DNA of 64,000 nucleotides from Mycobacteroides chelonae (GCF_016767715.1 NZ_CP050145.1:248001-312000); one strand, 5' to 3'; shown: positions 7,854 through 16,930, counted from the stretch's first letter. The notes: generated from the letters alone by a model not told the origin. Numbers and translations: made by a program.

Positions 7854-8147
7854 ATGAGCGACGAGTTCGGTGTCCGGACCGAGGAGCTCGCGGCCATTTC
7901 CAAGACATGGCTGGGTGAGACGCTGCACATCAACGACATGCCATGGACGTCATTTCAGGATGCCTCGGGTTCGGGAAGCGAAGTCCTGGCTGCCATTCGT
8001 GACACCGCCTCGCCCGGAATCAAGGCGATGTCCTCGATTGCCCGCAGGTTCTCCGACATGGCAGGGCTCGTCGATACCTTCGCCACCAACGTTACGGCGC
8101 AGGACGAGAAGACCGCCACGTCGCTCGATGCGCTGAAGCCACGCTGA
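7854..8147 (+). CDS. WXG100/EspC-like small protein (cassette 2)
   Basis: A 97-residue helical protein without signal peptide, similar in size and position to the first gene of the tRNA-Arg island cassette. It has helix-turn-helix shape with a central SFQDASGSGSEVL loop and no WxG. The ATG is preceded by GGAGGGAAATC. Its stop TGA overlaps the next gene's start (ATGATGC) with a one-base overlap, so the two are co-translated. Likely an ESX-secreted partner of the larger protein that follows; the specific family (EspC-like) is inferred. Confidence 0.7.
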   Translation: MSDEFGVRTEELAAISKTWLGETLHINDMPWTSFQDASGSGSEVLAAIRDTASPGIKAMSSIARRFSDMAGLVDTFATNVTAQDEKTATSLDALKPR

Positions 8148-10045
8148 TGCGCCCGACGATCAGTGAGCTCCGCGGCTGGAATCTCGACGCGCTCAGCAAG
8201 GCCGCTGACATCGCCCGCGACAACGCCCGGACGCTGGATGCGTCCTTGGACTCGTGCGACCGCGTCTTCAACGACGCATCGGGCTGGTTTGGCAAGACGC
8301 ACGACGCGGCCCGGATCAAGGTCGACCAGGAGCTCGACCACGGTCGCGAGGTCCGGAATGTCCTGAACCGGTTATCCGATGACGCCGAGGACGCGGGACG
8401 AACTCTTAAGCACGCCAAGGAATACACGCTTCAAGACGTGGACGCTGCGGTCGCCGAAGGGTTCACGGTCACCGATACCGGAGAAGTCAGCCACCCGGAT
8501 TCTGCGAAGGCACAGGCGGCCGCCGACCACCAGCGCCGGATTCAGGCGGGCCTCGACGAGGTGGCCCGTCTGGACGAGTTGTACGGCCGGAAGCTGCGGG
8601 AGGCCGTCAACGACCTGGAGGCCATGCGCGACGGACAGCAGGATGTCACGCTGCCGACGGGCGAGAAGATCGATCCCGATGCACTGGTCGACCGGGTTCG
8701 CGGCATGTCCGAGCAAGAGCGCCGCGCGTTCCTGGAGGGTCTGCCCCCCGAGACGGTGCACCAGATGGTCATCGCCGATCCCGAGTTCATGGGGAACACC
8801 AACGGTGTTCCCTTCGATGTCCGCGCGGACGCCAATGAGATCAACATCAGGAACGCGCTCACCGACGAGCTGCAGAACCCGTCACCCAATCAAGCCCGCG
8901 TCGATCAGCTCCGGGCGATGCTCGAACCGATGAATGATCCGTTCGCGACGATCCCTGCCGGAGGCTCGCCCGCCGACTTCAAGATCGATCGCAAGTTCGT
9001 GATGTTCTCGACAGAAGGCAACGGCCGGATGATTGAGCAGATCGGCGACCTCAAGCCCGGCGCACCCGGCGTCGGGGTCTACGTGCCCGGCACCAACACC
9101 AACCTCAACGGCAGCAGAAGCAACCACGACTCGGCCGTCAACCTGGCCAAGCAGAGCGGGTCGCCGGTCTTCCTCTATATGGAGAACGATTTTCCGCAGG
9201 GGCTGGACAAGGCGACTGACCCGTCCTACGGATTGGCAATGGCGCCGCAACTCGTCTCGTTCGGCAAGGAACTCGACGCCGAGGTCGCCCGCCATGCGCC
9301 GGGTACGCCAACCACGTACATCGGACACTCGTATGGCGGCTCTGTTGTCGGCACCGCCGAACAGATGGGTCTGCGCGCCGACCGCGTGTTGTACGCCTCG
9401 TCCGCCGGCACGGGCATCCTCAGCACCGAGTGGCATAACCCCAACCCGAATGTGCAGCGGTTCTCCATGACTGCCCCCGGCGACCTCATCGGCGCAGCAC
9501 AACTCGCGCCCCGTGACAGCGATATCCCCACCAGATTCTCCCCGTTCCCCGGGGTGAATCTGGATCTGCCGCCGGTGATTCCACGGGCGCCGGACGGCGA
9601 TATCGGTAATCCGCACGCGGGTAATCCGCTTGGTGGAGACCCGGATTCGATTCCCGGCGTCACCCGGCTGGACACCGGCTACTACAGCGACGACAACAAG
9701 GATCATCCTGGCGAGGTGGTGTTCGGCCCCAAGGGGCACGGCAGCTACTGGGACGACCCGAAATCTGATGCGTTCCAGAACATGGCGAACGTGATCAGGG
9801 GCGGTGAGGTGACCACGTACGTCGAACGGGGTATCGAGTCGAACAACGTCGACATCAACCTCGGAGACGACAGCAGCCTGAACGAATCGGTGAAGGACAT
9901 CGCCAAGGCGTACGGCGATCAATGGTTGTCGGGGGCCAAGATCGGCCCGATCACGTTGCCGACCAATCCCAAATGGGAAGACCCCTACGGCAATCCGCAC
10001 GTCACCGACAACCCCGGTCTCGGCCGGAAGGTGCAGGTCCGATGA
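8147..10045 (+). CDS. WXG-headed alpha/beta hydrolase (DUF1023 type)
   Basis: A 632-residue protein. The first 130 residues are helical with a W-F-G motif at about 47-49, a WXG100-like head. A charged helical spacer follows, and then an alpha/beta-hydrolase domain (about 285-500) with nucleophile elbow GHSYGG centred on Ser395 and the VGVYVPGTNTN strand typical of DUF1023 proteins. The C-terminal 150 residues are Asp/Gly/Pro-rich. The composition (ESX-type head plus lipase/esterase-like domain) suggests a secreted esterase or lipase. It sits in a tight operon with the 97-aa gene upstream and a lipoprotein downstream (ATGA overlap). The substrate is unknown. Confidence 0.78.
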   Translation: MRPTISELRGWNLDALSKAADIARDNARTLDASLDSCDRVFNDASGWFGKTHDAARIKVDQELDHGREVRNVLNRLSDDAEDAGRTLKHAKEYTLQDVDAAVAEGFTVTDTGEVSHPDSAKAQAAADHQRRIQAGLDEVARLDELYGRKLREAVNDLEAMRDGQQDVTLPTGEKIDPDALVDRVRGMSEQERRAFLEGLPPETVHQMVIADPEFMGNTNGVPFDVRADANEINIRNALTDELQNPSPNQARVDQLRAMLEPMNDPFATIPAGGSPADFKIDRKFVMFSTEGNGRMIEQIGDLKPGAPGVGVYVPGTNTNLNGSRSNHDSAVNLAKQSGSPVFLYMENDFPQGLDKATDPSYGLAMAPQLVSFGKELDAEVARHAPGTPTTYIGHSYGGSVVGTAEQMGLRADRVLYASSAGTGILSTEWHNPNPNVQRFSMTAPGDLIGAAQLAPRDSDIPTRFSPFPGVNLDLPPVIPRAPDGDIGNPHAGNPLGGDPDSIPGVTRLDTGYYSDDNKDHPGEVVFGPKGHGSYWDDPKSDAFQNMANVIRGGEVTTYVERGIESNNVDINLGDDSSLNESVKDIAKAYGDQWLSGAKIGPITLPTNPKWEDPYGNPHVTDNPGLGRKVQVR

Positions 10046-10551
10046 GGCGCGCATGGACGATTGCGGTGGCGGGGCTGACGATGCTGACTGCGGTTTCGTG
10101 CAATCCCGGTGCGGGCGGCGAGCAAGGAGGTAGTACGAGCATGGAACCCACGACGGTCAAAATGTCCGATGCGCTGCGGGTCACGGCCGAGAATTTGTCG
10201 TTCGTCACGGCGGAGAAGGTGCAGCCGGGTGTCAACGACGTCGAGCGGATGGGCTGCCGCACGAGCTACAACTCGGCCCTCCCGGAGGGGCCGCCGTGGT
10301 GGTTGCGCCTGCAGCGCGATTTCGCGGACCCGACCCCGGAGCTGATCTCGGGCGTGCTGGATCGCCTCGAATCGCTGTCCAGTAAGGGCTTTCGTCGTCA
10401 AGAAAGCAAGCGGCCGGAGCCTGAGCCGGTGAACAGCCGGACCTACCGTGATGACGCCGGCTACATCGTGAGCTGCCGCGAAGACATTCGCGGCAATGGG
10501 GTTCGGGTGTACGTCGTCACCGCGTCGTCTCCCTGCGCCAACGAGGACTAG
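10042..10551 (+). CDS. Lipoprotein of ESX-substrate cassette 2
   Basis: A 169-residue lipoprotein: MRRAW start, hydrophobic core, lipobox LTAVSC with Cys at residue 19, then a Gly/Ser linker and an alpha/beta globular domain with two further cysteines (GCRTSYN and VSCRED). The start at 10042 overlaps the hydrolase stop (ATGA). Similar soluble domains occur in small mycobacterial lipoproteins of unknown function. The conserved gene order small WXG-like, large WXG-headed, envelope-anchored also occurs at 1802-3704, which suggests that this gene is a partner or immunity protein for the hydrolase; that is an inference. Confidence 0.72.
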   Translation: MRRAWTIAVAGLTMLTAVSCNPGAGGEQGGSTSMEPTTVKMSDALRVTAENLSFVTAEKVQPGVNDVERMGCRTSYNSALPEGPPWWLRLQRDFADPTPELISGVLDRLESLSSKGFRRQESKRPEPEPVNSRTYRDDAGYIVSCREDIRGNGVRVYVVTASSPCANED

Positions 10552-11219
10552 CGGTAGGTCACCAGATCCCTGTTGCCGCCGTCGCCGATCAGGTGGGTGT
10601 GGTCATTGAAGGAGAGCAGGCTTAAGCCGCGCTTACCGTTGACCAGTGACGTGATCGAAGAATTGACGACAACACGTTGTGCAGTAAGCCAATTCGAGAC
10701 ATTTCCGCCCCACAGATCGGCGACGATCATCCCGATGACCCCGGCTGAGGTGGCCACCACGGTGTCACCGTCACGTTTGGCGGCATCGGACATGGCGTCG
10801 AGCACGCGCTGCTGAAACCTGGTGTAGCTCTCCGCGTATCCGCCGGAGGGATCGGTGCTGGCCCATTGCGCCAGACCGTCCTCCAGGATGGCCTGCGTGT
10901 CACCCTTGGCCAGGCTCTTGACGGTGTTCACCGACGCCAGACGTCGCATCCGCGAATTGCCGACGATCTCCTTGTAGTCGTATTCGTCCCAGCGGTCATC
11001 CTGCTGCGGCTCGGATCCCAGCGCGAGCGCGATGGCCTCGCCGGTCTGCCGCTGTCGCTTCATTCCGCCGTGCAGGAGCCGGGTGCCGCTCAGGCCGCGG
11101 CGGGCGAGCTCGGCTGCCACGGTATCGGCCTGTCGCTGTCCGGCGCTGGTCAGCGGGCTATCGGGGCTGCTGGAGTAGTTGGCAGCCTGACCGTGCCGGA
11201 CCAGGTAGATGACGCCCAT
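10548..11219 (-). CDS. Histidine phosphatase (phosphoglycerate mutase-like)
   Basis: A 223-residue member of the histidine phosphatase superfamily. The phosphohistidine motif LVRHGQA is at residues 6-12, the second Arg lies in GGMKRQRQTGEAI (about 51-63), and the second catalytic His is expected near VVATSAGVIGMIV, where the usual SHG/THG is replaced by TSAGV, an unusual loss. The E/Y-rich segment DEYDYKEIVG corresponds to the acid region. Without the second His the phosphatase activity is uncertain. Convergent with the lipoprotein gene with a 4-nt CTAG overlap. Confidence 0.82.
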   Translation of the reverse strand: MGVIYLVRHGQAANYSSSPDSPLTSAGQRQADTVAAELARRGLSGTRLLHGGMKRQRQTGEAIALALGSEPQQDDRWDEYDYKEIVGNSRMRRLASVNTVKSLAKGDTQAILEDGLAQWASTDPSGGYAESYTRFQQRVLDAMSDAAKRDGDTVVATSAGVIGMIVADLWGGNVSNWLTAQRVVVNSSITSLVNGKRGLSLLSFNDHTHLIGDGGNRDLVTYR

Positions 11220-11236
11220 GCGGGCAATCGTATCGA

Positions 11237-11929
11237 CTAGCCGCCGCCGAGGACTCGCCGCTTCTCGGCCTCGAACTCGGCTTCGGTAAGCGCTCCGGAA
11301 TCTCTCAGGGCAGCAAGGGATTTAAGTTGTTCGATGCGCACACCGTCGTCACTGGGTTCATAGGAGGATGTGGGCTGCGGATTGTTCAGCGGTGATGGTG
11401 GCGAGGAACGGGTGGAACGCACTCTCGTCAGCACGTAGGCGATCCAGCCGAGCGCTGCCACTCCGAGTAATCCGGCGAAGCCCCAGGTGAGCGCCCAATA
11501 GGGACTGCCGTGCCCGAAGGCCAGGCGCGGGCTGACGAACCCGCTCACGTCACCGTCGACCTGCACGTTGTAGATACCGGCGGCGGGGATCTGCGCGACC
11601 CACACCCGCCGACGGGCATCGCCGTTCACCGTCGTCGAGCTTCCGATGCTCTCGCGCACCTGGGGTTCGGCCACCCCGGGCGGCGGAAAGAGCGACATGC
11701 CGAGCTCGGGGACGAGTAGCCCGTTGTCGCCGGACACCCAGGAGTGAAAGCTGACAGTCACCTCACCGGCGGGCAATTCCAGCTGGGTATTGCCCGGGAT
11801 CTTCACCTCGCCGTAGGCGTCGAACTTGTCGAACACGAAAACGTTGAGGATGAGGGTGGCGATGACGCCGATGACCCCACCGATGGTCATCGTGGTCAGT
11901 GCCAGTACCGAGGTCCGGCGCATGCTCAT
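11237..11929 (-). CDS. Membrane protein with C-terminal SHOCT domain
   Basis: A protein of about 230 residues with an N-terminal transmembrane helix (about 10-32), an extracytoplasmic beta-rich domain (about 40-150), a second transmembrane helix (about 155-180, YWALTWGFAGLLGVAALG) and a cytoplasmic tail ending in a SHOCT motif (EQLKSLAALRDSGALT and the following EAEFEAEKRRVL). SHOCT domains mediate oligomerisation of otherwise diverse proteins. The start is either ATG 11929 or ATG 11923; a longer upstream frame would run into the divergent acyl-CoA dehydrogenase. The extracellular domain is not recognised. Confidence 0.72.
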   Translation of the reverse strand: MSMRRTSVLALTTMTIGGVIGVIATLILNVFVFDKFDAYGEVKIPGNTQLELPAGEVTVSFHSWVSGDNGLLVPELGMSLFPPPGVAEPQVRESIGSSTTVNGDARRRVWVAQIPAAGIYNVQVDGDVSGFVSPRLAFGHGSPYWALTWGFAGLLGVAALGWIAYVLTRVRSTRSSPPSPLNNPQPTSSYEPSDDGVRIEQLKSLAALRDSGALTEAEFEAEKRRVLGGG

Positions 11930-11977
11930 GTGCCGAAGTCTGTCACGTGCCGCGTCAACCGCCCTAGCATCGGACAG

Positions 11978-13219
11978 ATGGACTTCGCCCCCTCCGCCCG
12001 TGCCGCCGAACTGACCTCCGCCGTCCGCGAGTTCATCGACGGGGAGATCATGCCGGTGGAACGTACGGTGCTGGCCCACCACGACGCGCTGCTGGGTGCG
12101 CGCGCCGGCACGACGGCCGAGCTGTGGGAGGTCCCAGCGGAGCTGGACAGTTTGAAGGTGAAGGCGCGCAACGCGGGGTTGTGGAACCTCTTCCTGCCGG
12201 ATCCGGAGTTAGGCGGCGGCCTGTCCAATTCCGAGTACGCGCCGCTGGCCGAGCAGATGGGACGGTCGCTGTTCGCCCCCACCGTGTTCAATTGCAACGC
12301 ACCGGATTCGGGAAATATGGAGGTGCTGCACCGGTACGGCAGCCAGGAGCAGAAGGAGGTCTGGCTCGAACCGCTCCTGGAGGGCGATATCCGGTCCGCG
12401 TTTTGTATGACGGAGCCCGACGTGGCTTCCTCTGATGCCACGAACATGGCGGCCACGGCCATCGTCGACGGTGACGAGGTGGTGATCAACGGCCGCAAGT
12501 GGTGGAGCACCGGTGTCGGTCATCCCGACTGCAAGGTGATCATCTTCATGGGGTTGACCGACCCGGACGCGCATCGATACGCGCGCCACTCGATGGTGCT
12601 CGTCCCGATGGACACTCCGGGCGTCACCGTCGAACGGATGCTGCCGACGATGGGGTTCTACGACGAGCCGGGTGGACACGGCGTGGTGTCGTTCGACGAC
12701 GTACGGCTGCCCGTCGATGCCTTCATCGCGGGACCGGGCAAGGGATTCGAGATCGCCCAGGGGCGGTTGGGGCCGGGCCGTGTGCACCACGCGATGCGCC
12801 TGATCGGCCTGGCCGAGGTGGCCCTCGAGCATGCGTGCCGACGGGGACTGGACCGCACCGCGTTCGGAAAACCGTTGGTGAACCTGGGCGGAAACCGGGA
12901 GCGCATCGCCGACGCTCGCATTGCCATCAACCAGACCCGGCTGCTGGTGCTGCATGCTGCCTGGCTGCTGGACACCGTGGGCATCATGGGCGCGCTGTCG
13001 GCGGTATCCGAAATCAAGGTGGCCGCACCGAACATGGCTCAGCAGGTCATCGATATGGCTATCCAAATCCACGGTGGTGGAGGACTTTCCAACGATTTCC
13101 CGTTGGCGGCCGCGTGGGTCAACGCCCGCGCACTGCGGCTGGCCGACGGTCCCGACGAGGTGCATCGCGGTGTCGTGGCCCGGATCGAGCTGGCGAAATA
13201 CGCTACCGACGGACAGTGA
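11978..13219 (+). CDS. Acyl-CoA dehydrogenase (ACAD10/11-like)
   Basis: A 413-residue FAD-dependent acyl-CoA dehydrogenase, catalysing alpha,beta-desaturation of an acyl-CoA in beta-oxidation. Recognisable are the N-terminal helical domain, CMTEPDVASSDATN (about 138-151, FAD-contacting strand), KWWSTGVGHPDCK, and the C-terminal IQIHGGGGLSNDFPL plus ADGPDEVHRG, where the ACAD11 subgroup has its catalytic acid region. ATG 11978 is chosen because residues MDFAPSARAAEL open the first helix. Divergent from the SHOCT protein; its last 17 nt overlap the convergent ThrE gene. The chain-length substrate is unknown. Confidence 0.88.
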   Translation: MDFAPSARAAELTSAVREFIDGEIMPVERTVLAHHDALLGARAGTTAELWEVPAELDSLKVKARNAGLWNLFLPDPELGGGLSNSEYAPLAEQMGRSLFAPTVFNCNAPDSGNMEVLHRYGSQEQKEVWLEPLLEGDIRSAFCMTEPDVASSDATNMAATAIVDGDEVVINGRKWWSTGVGHPDCKVIIFMGLTDPDAHRYARHSMVLVPMDTPGVTVERMLPTMGFYDEPGGHGVVSFDDVRLPVDAFIAGPGKGFEIAQGRLGPGRVHHAMRLIGLAEVALEHACRRGLDRTAFGKPLVNLGGNRERIADARIAINQTRLLVLHAAWLLDTVGIMGALSAVSEIKVAAPNMAQQVIDMAIQIHGGGGLSNDFPLAAAWVNARALRLADGPDEVHRGVVARIELAKYATDGQ

Positions 13220-14504
13220 GCGCGTAACGCATCCCGCGGTGCAGGCTCGCCCCCACCAGAAGCCCCAGCGCGATCGAGAAGATCGCCATGCAGGTATCGA
13301 GCAGTGCGGTGAGGTTCGCATGTCCGGTGGCCGCGACCTCGCTGACGTTCACGAAGCTCAACGCGCCGGGAACCAGGCACCAGAAGGCGGCCAGTAGCAA
13401 CACGATTGCCGAAGGCGCCCCCTTGAAGCGTGCCGCGAACAAGGCGAAGGGAACGACAGCGACCGCTCCGATGAAGCCCGTCATGGCAGGTGCCAGAAAG
13501 AGACCGCCGAGGCGCTGTCCCAGCATGGCGACCCCGATCGCCAGCACCAACCAGATCAGTGATCCGCGGGGCGCGGACTTGTACAGGTAAAACCCCACCG
13601 CTATAACAGGTACGGCCAGGGCGATCGTCCAGCTGCCCAGCGGCGGTCCCAGCGGCGAGGGCTCAGGCGGTCCAGCGACTTTCACGCCGATCACCACCCC
13701 GAATGCCAGCAGCATCAGCTGCGCGATGCCGTACACGATGCGCGTGGACCCGGCCATCAGCTGGGTGCTTGTCAGCTCCAGCGCCCCGATGGTGAGGGTC
13801 ACCCCGGGCAGCACGGCGATCAGGGCGGGCGCCAACACGCGGGCAAGCCCCTCGCTGGGCACGTTCGCCACGATGAACGTGCTGATGACCGTCACCACGA
13901 AGGCGGCGACGGCGGGCATGGTGGCGGCGAGGGTGGGCATGGGGTTGGTGGCCAGCATCAGGACGCCGACGATCAGGCCCAGCACCAGATAGGCGGGCAG
14001 AGCCGAGGAGGTCGGTGCTAGGGCAAGCCCGAAGCCGAGGGTCAAGATGGTGTGTCCGATGACGGTGACGACCGTCCCGAAACGTGGTTTCAAACAGCGG
14101 ATCTCGTAGATTCGGGCGATCGCGTCGGCCGGGGCGATCGCCCCGGCGACGGCCATGTCGGCGATGGTGTCGATGTGGCCGGCCTGGTCCAACTGTGCTG
14201 TGCTGCGGGTGGATTCCTCCACTTCGAGCTGGCCGGTGACGCCGTCGATCTGGATGATCAGCACCGTCGGCAAGACGACGGCGCGCAGCTCTTTGTCGGT
14301 GTACTGCGGTGCGATGTCATGCAACTTGGCCAACACCAGGTTGGTGGGCTGACCAACTTCCAGCATCGCGATACCGAGCATGCGCAGCATCGTCACGACT
14401 TCGGCGTCGTCGAAATGCCTGGCGTCAGCCAGGGGTACGGGCTTGTCCTTGAGAGCCTTCCGGACAAGTGTCTGTACCCGTCCACGCCCGGTCAGCGCCG
14501 TCAT
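13203..14504 (-). CDS. Threonine/serine exporter ThrE family protein
   Basis: A 433-residue integral membrane protein. The N-terminal 110 residues are soluble (ThrE N-domain with FDDAEVVTMLRMLGIAMLEVGQ and a central QIDGVTGQLEVEEST segment). About ten transmembrane segments follow, in two blocks (about 145-265 and 290-420), matching the DUF1212/ThrE plus DUF3815 arrangement. ThrE in Corynebacterium exports threonine and serine using the proton gradient. It is convergent with the dehydrogenase (17-nt overlap) and starts 22 nt after the adjacent LapA-like gene ends its reading on the same strand. The substrate is inferred from family only. Confidence 0.85.
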   Translation of the reverse strand: MTALTGRGRVQTLVRKALKDKPVPLADARHFDDAEVVTMLRMLGIAMLEVGQPTNLVLAKLHDIAPQYTDKELRAVVLPTVLIIQIDGVTGQLEVEESTRSTAQLDQAGHIDTIADMAVAGAIAPADAIARIYEIRCLKPRFGTVVTVIGHTILTLGFGLALAPTSSALPAYLVLGLIVGVLMLATNPMPTLAATMPAVAAFVVTVISTFIVANVPSEGLARVLAPALIAVLPGVTLTIGALELTSTQLMAGSTRIVYGIAQLMLLAFGVVIGVKVAGPPEPSPLGPPLGSWTIALAVPVIAVGFYLYKSAPRGSLIWLVLAIGVAMLGQRLGGLFLAPAMTGFIGAVAVVPFALFAARFKGAPSAIVLLLAAFWCLVPGALSFVNVSEVAATGHANLTALLDTCMAIFSIALGLLVGASLHRGMRYALTVRR

Positions 14505-14525
14505 GCGCCGAACTGTAGTCGGGTG

Positions 14526-14894
14526 TCAGGCCTTGAGGTTCTTCTTCGCCGCGCGCCGCAGCTGGATGATTCGCACGCCACCGACCAGTGCGGTGAGCGC
14601 TGCTCCGGTGATGGCCGCGAACAACACCGTGATGCCCAGGGGCATCTGGATCTCCCACGCGAGGAAGTGGGTGGTCGTGTCCGTCAGGTTCTGCAGAATG
14701 AACACCAGCAGCAGAATCAGGATCAGCAGGCCAAGGATGACGCCGGTCCAGGTCGCCGCCGCGCGGGTCCGCTTGACCGCATTTTCCTTCTTGACGGCCT
14801 TCGCGGGGGGCAGGGGCGCCTGCTCGCCGACGGGGACATCGATGGAGGTGTCGGCAACCGGAGAGTCCGGAGTCGTACCGGGGTCACTGGTCAT
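14526..14894 (-). CDS. LapA-domain (DUF1049) membrane protein
   Basis: A 122-residue protein with an acidic, Pro-rich N-terminus and two transmembrane helices (about 48-70 and 85-108) separated by LQNLTDTTTHFLAWEIQMP. The N-T-x2-T-x3-FLxW pattern is the LapA (lipopolysaccharide assembly A) domain signature. Function in mycobacteria is not known. The ATG at 14894 lies upstream of the ThrE gene on the same strand, with a 21-nt gap, so the two could be co-transcribed. Confidence 0.82.
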   Translation of the reverse strand: MTSDPGTTPDSPVADTSIDVPVGEQAPLPPAKAVKKENAVKRTRAAATWTGVILGLLILILLLVFILQNLTDTTTHFLAWEIQMPLGITVLFAAITGAALTALVGGVRIIQLRRAAKKNLKA

Positions 14895-14940
14895 ATGTCC
14901 ATCATTTGCTACATAGGCGGTTATTGCAAGCGCCCACGGT

Positions 14941-14983
14941 CGGCTTTTCGCGGAAAATGCCCCGCGGATACCGCGAAAAGCCG
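14941..14983. terminator. 13-bp perfect inverted repeat, likely terminator
   Basis: CGGCTTTTCGCGG (14941-14953) is the exact reverse complement of CCGCGAAAAGCCG (14971-14983), with a 17-nt spacer. It lies just after the 14998-16080 stop on the minus strand and before the LapA gene. There is no U-tract, as is common for mycobacterial terminator hairpins. Confidence 0.55.
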
Positions 14984-14997
14984 CCGCTTGGCGCAGG

Positions 14998-16080
14998 TCA
15001 GGCGCGGATAGTTCCTTGGCCCGCGATCAACGGCAAATCCAGCGGTGTCAGGAAGCCCGGTTTAGCGCCGATGACCGCTGGTATCGCGTTGATGGCCCGC
15101 ATCCCGGTGGCGAGGCAGCCGCCGATCGCGCCGTCGCCGGTGCCTTCGTCGCGGAACACCGTCTCCTGGGTGATGTTCGGACTACCCTTGATCTCGATGC
15201 GGTAGGCGTCGTTGTCGACGGACTGTGCGCGCGGCCAATGCGGTGCGGTGTCATTGGTGATCCGGTTGACGTGCTCGATGACGATCTTCGGCTTACCGCC
15301 CACCCACCCACGGATCTCGAATCGCACCGCGGCACAGTGGCCTGCCTCGATGATGCCGGTGTTGGGTTCCGCGCCGTAGGCGATCTCGGTTGGCGTCGCC
15401 CATTTTTCGTAGACGGTATCGATCTTGTCGAGTTTGACTCCGACGGCGTCGGCGATCATCGGAATGGTGTGGCCCCACGCGAGGATCAGCACCTCGGGGA
15501 TTTCCAGCACCGCCGGTTGGTCCATGGGCGCGCCCAGTCCCATCGGCATGCTGAAATCGCCGTTGTAGTACTGGTAGTCGAGGAGTTCCTGTACCAGAAC
15601 AGAATCCACCCGTCCGCCCACGCCCAGCAGGGTCATGGGGAACAGATCGTTGGCGAAGCCGGGGTCGATGCCGGTGGTGAAACAGGAAGTCTGGCCGTCC
15701 TCGCAGGCCTGTTTGATGTCGGCGAGCATCTCGGGTGGGCACACCTGCGGGTACACCCATGGTGTCATCGCGGTGGAGACGATGTTGTGCCCGCTGCGCA
15801 GTGCCCGGGACATGTTGTCGATGTTCTCCAGCGCGTACTGCGCCGTCGGCCCGAAGTACGCGACCGTGCCCTCGGTGCCCAGCGCGGCATCGATGTCGGT
15901 GGTGGCGGCCAATCCGGTCGGATGGCTACCGACCAGTGTTCCGACGTCCACACCGTCCTTGGCCGGATCGTGCACCAGTACGGCAGCCAGCTCGAATACC
16001 GGATGGTCCAATAGCTCGCGGATCACCAGCTTGCCGACAACCCCTGTGCCCCAAACGATGACGGGATACTTATCACTCAT
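14998..16080 (-). CDS. Dihydrodipicolinate-reductase-like NAD(P)-dependent dehydrogenase
   Basis: A 360-residue protein with an N-terminal Rossmann motif (VIVWGTGVVGKLVIRELL) and a C-terminal domain of the DapB-like/2,4-diaminopentanoate dehydrogenase group. That family is frequent in mycobacteria, where members are annotated as dihydrodipicolinate reductases, although this is not the lysine-pathway DapB (too long, and lacking the DapB substrate motif). Its ATG overlaps the TGA stop of the SDR gene (16077-16859), so the two form an operon divergent from a TetR regulator. Perhaps both act on the same small molecule in catabolism; the substrate is unknown. Confidence 0.75.
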   Translation of the reverse strand: MSDKYPVIVWGTGVVGKLVIRELLDHPVFELAAVLVHDPAKDGVDVGTLVGSHPTGLAATTDIDAALGTEGTVAYFGPTAQYALENIDNMSRALRSGHNIVSTAMTPWVYPQVCPPEMLADIKQACEDGQTSCFTTGIDPGFANDLFPMTLLGVGGRVDSVLVQELLDYQYYNGDFSMPMGLGAPMDQPAVLEIPEVLILAWGHTIPMIADAVGVKLDKIDTVYEKWATPTEIAYGAEPNTGIIEAGHCAAVRFEIRGWVGGKPKIVIEHVNRITNDTAPHWPRAQSVDNDAYRIEIKGSPNITQETVFRDEGTGDGAIGGCLATGMRAINAIPAVIGAKPGFLTPLDLPLIAGQGTIRA

Positions 16081-16859
16081 GCGAAAAACTCTCCTGCGTT
16101 GACGAACAAGGTCTGCCCGGTCACCATCCGGGCCCGGTCGGATGCGAAGAACACCACCGCATCGGCGACGTCTTCATCGGCGGGCATCTCGCCCAACGGG
16201 AATTTGGCCGTCAGCTCGGCCAGTACTTCCTCTTGCGTGATGCCGCGCTGCTGGGCGACCAGGCCGATGTACAGCTGAATCGGCGGGCCATACATCCACG
16301 TCGGCACCACCATGTTGAGACGAATCTTGTGTGGCCCCAGCTCCTTCGCGAGCTGATACATGGCGTTCTGCAACGCTCCCTTGGATGTCGCATACGCGGA
16401 CTGGGGTAGCTGCGGATGGAACGCCGACTGTGATCCGATGAAGACCACCGATCCGCCGTTCTTCTTCAGCTGCGGGACGGCCACCTGAATGAGTTGAAGC
16501 GTGCCCACGACATTCGTGCTGAGCATCGCCTGCCACTGGGACAGATCCGCGCCCTCGATGCCGCCGAACACGTCCTCTTTTGCGGCGACATTGACCAGTG
16601 CGTCTACCGTGCCGTACCGCTCGACGGCGGTGTCGATAAGGCCCTGGCACGCGGACGCGTCGGTGATGTCGGTGACCGCCCAGGCAGCGGTGCTGCCCGA
16701 ATCATCGAGTTCGGCGGAGAGTTTTTCGAGGTTTTCCTGGGTTCGCGCGCCGAGCACCACATTTGCGCCGTCCTGGTGCGCCTTGAGCGCGACCTCCCGC
16801 CCCAATCCGGTACCTACGCCGGATATCACCACCGTTTTTCCGGAAAGAAGTCCTGTCAT
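16077..16859 (-). CDS. Short-chain dehydrogenase/reductase
   Basis: A 260-residue classical SDR, NAD(P)-dependent. The cofactor motif is SGVGTGLGREVAL (about 14-26); the LVNVAA strand replaces NAAG; the catalytic Ser is in FIGSQSAFHPQ, with Tyr/Lys in QSAYATSKGAL (YxxxK, about 154-158). The C-terminal motif ADEDVADAVVFFASDRARMVTGQ is typical. First gene of the two-gene operon with the DapB-like dehydrogenase (4-nt overlap), divergently oriented from a TetR gene 71 nt away. The substrate is not deducible. Confidence 0.88.
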   Translation of the reverse strand: MTGLLSGKTVVISGVGTGLGREVALKAHQDGANVVLGARTQENLEKLSAELDDSGSTAAWAVTDITDASACQGLIDTAVERYGTVDALVNVAAKEDVFGGIEGADLSQWQAMLSTNVVGTLQLIQVAVPQLKKNGGSVVFIGSQSAFHPQLPQSAYATSKGALQNAMYQLAKELGPHKIRLNMVVPTWMYGPPIQLYIGLVAQQRGITQEEVLAELTAKFPLGEMPADEDVADAVVFFASDRARMVTGQTLFVNAGEFFA

Positions 16860-16930
16860 CGGCTGCCTTTCTCTCTGTGACCCACGCCACCAACCTTCTT
16901 AATACGTAACATGGTGTACCGTTATTTGCA

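Noticed and set aside
8882..10054. 390-aa minus-strand frame opposite the alpha/beta hydrolase
   Set aside because: No family features; the plus strand carries a clear WXG-headed hydrolase, so it is a shadow.
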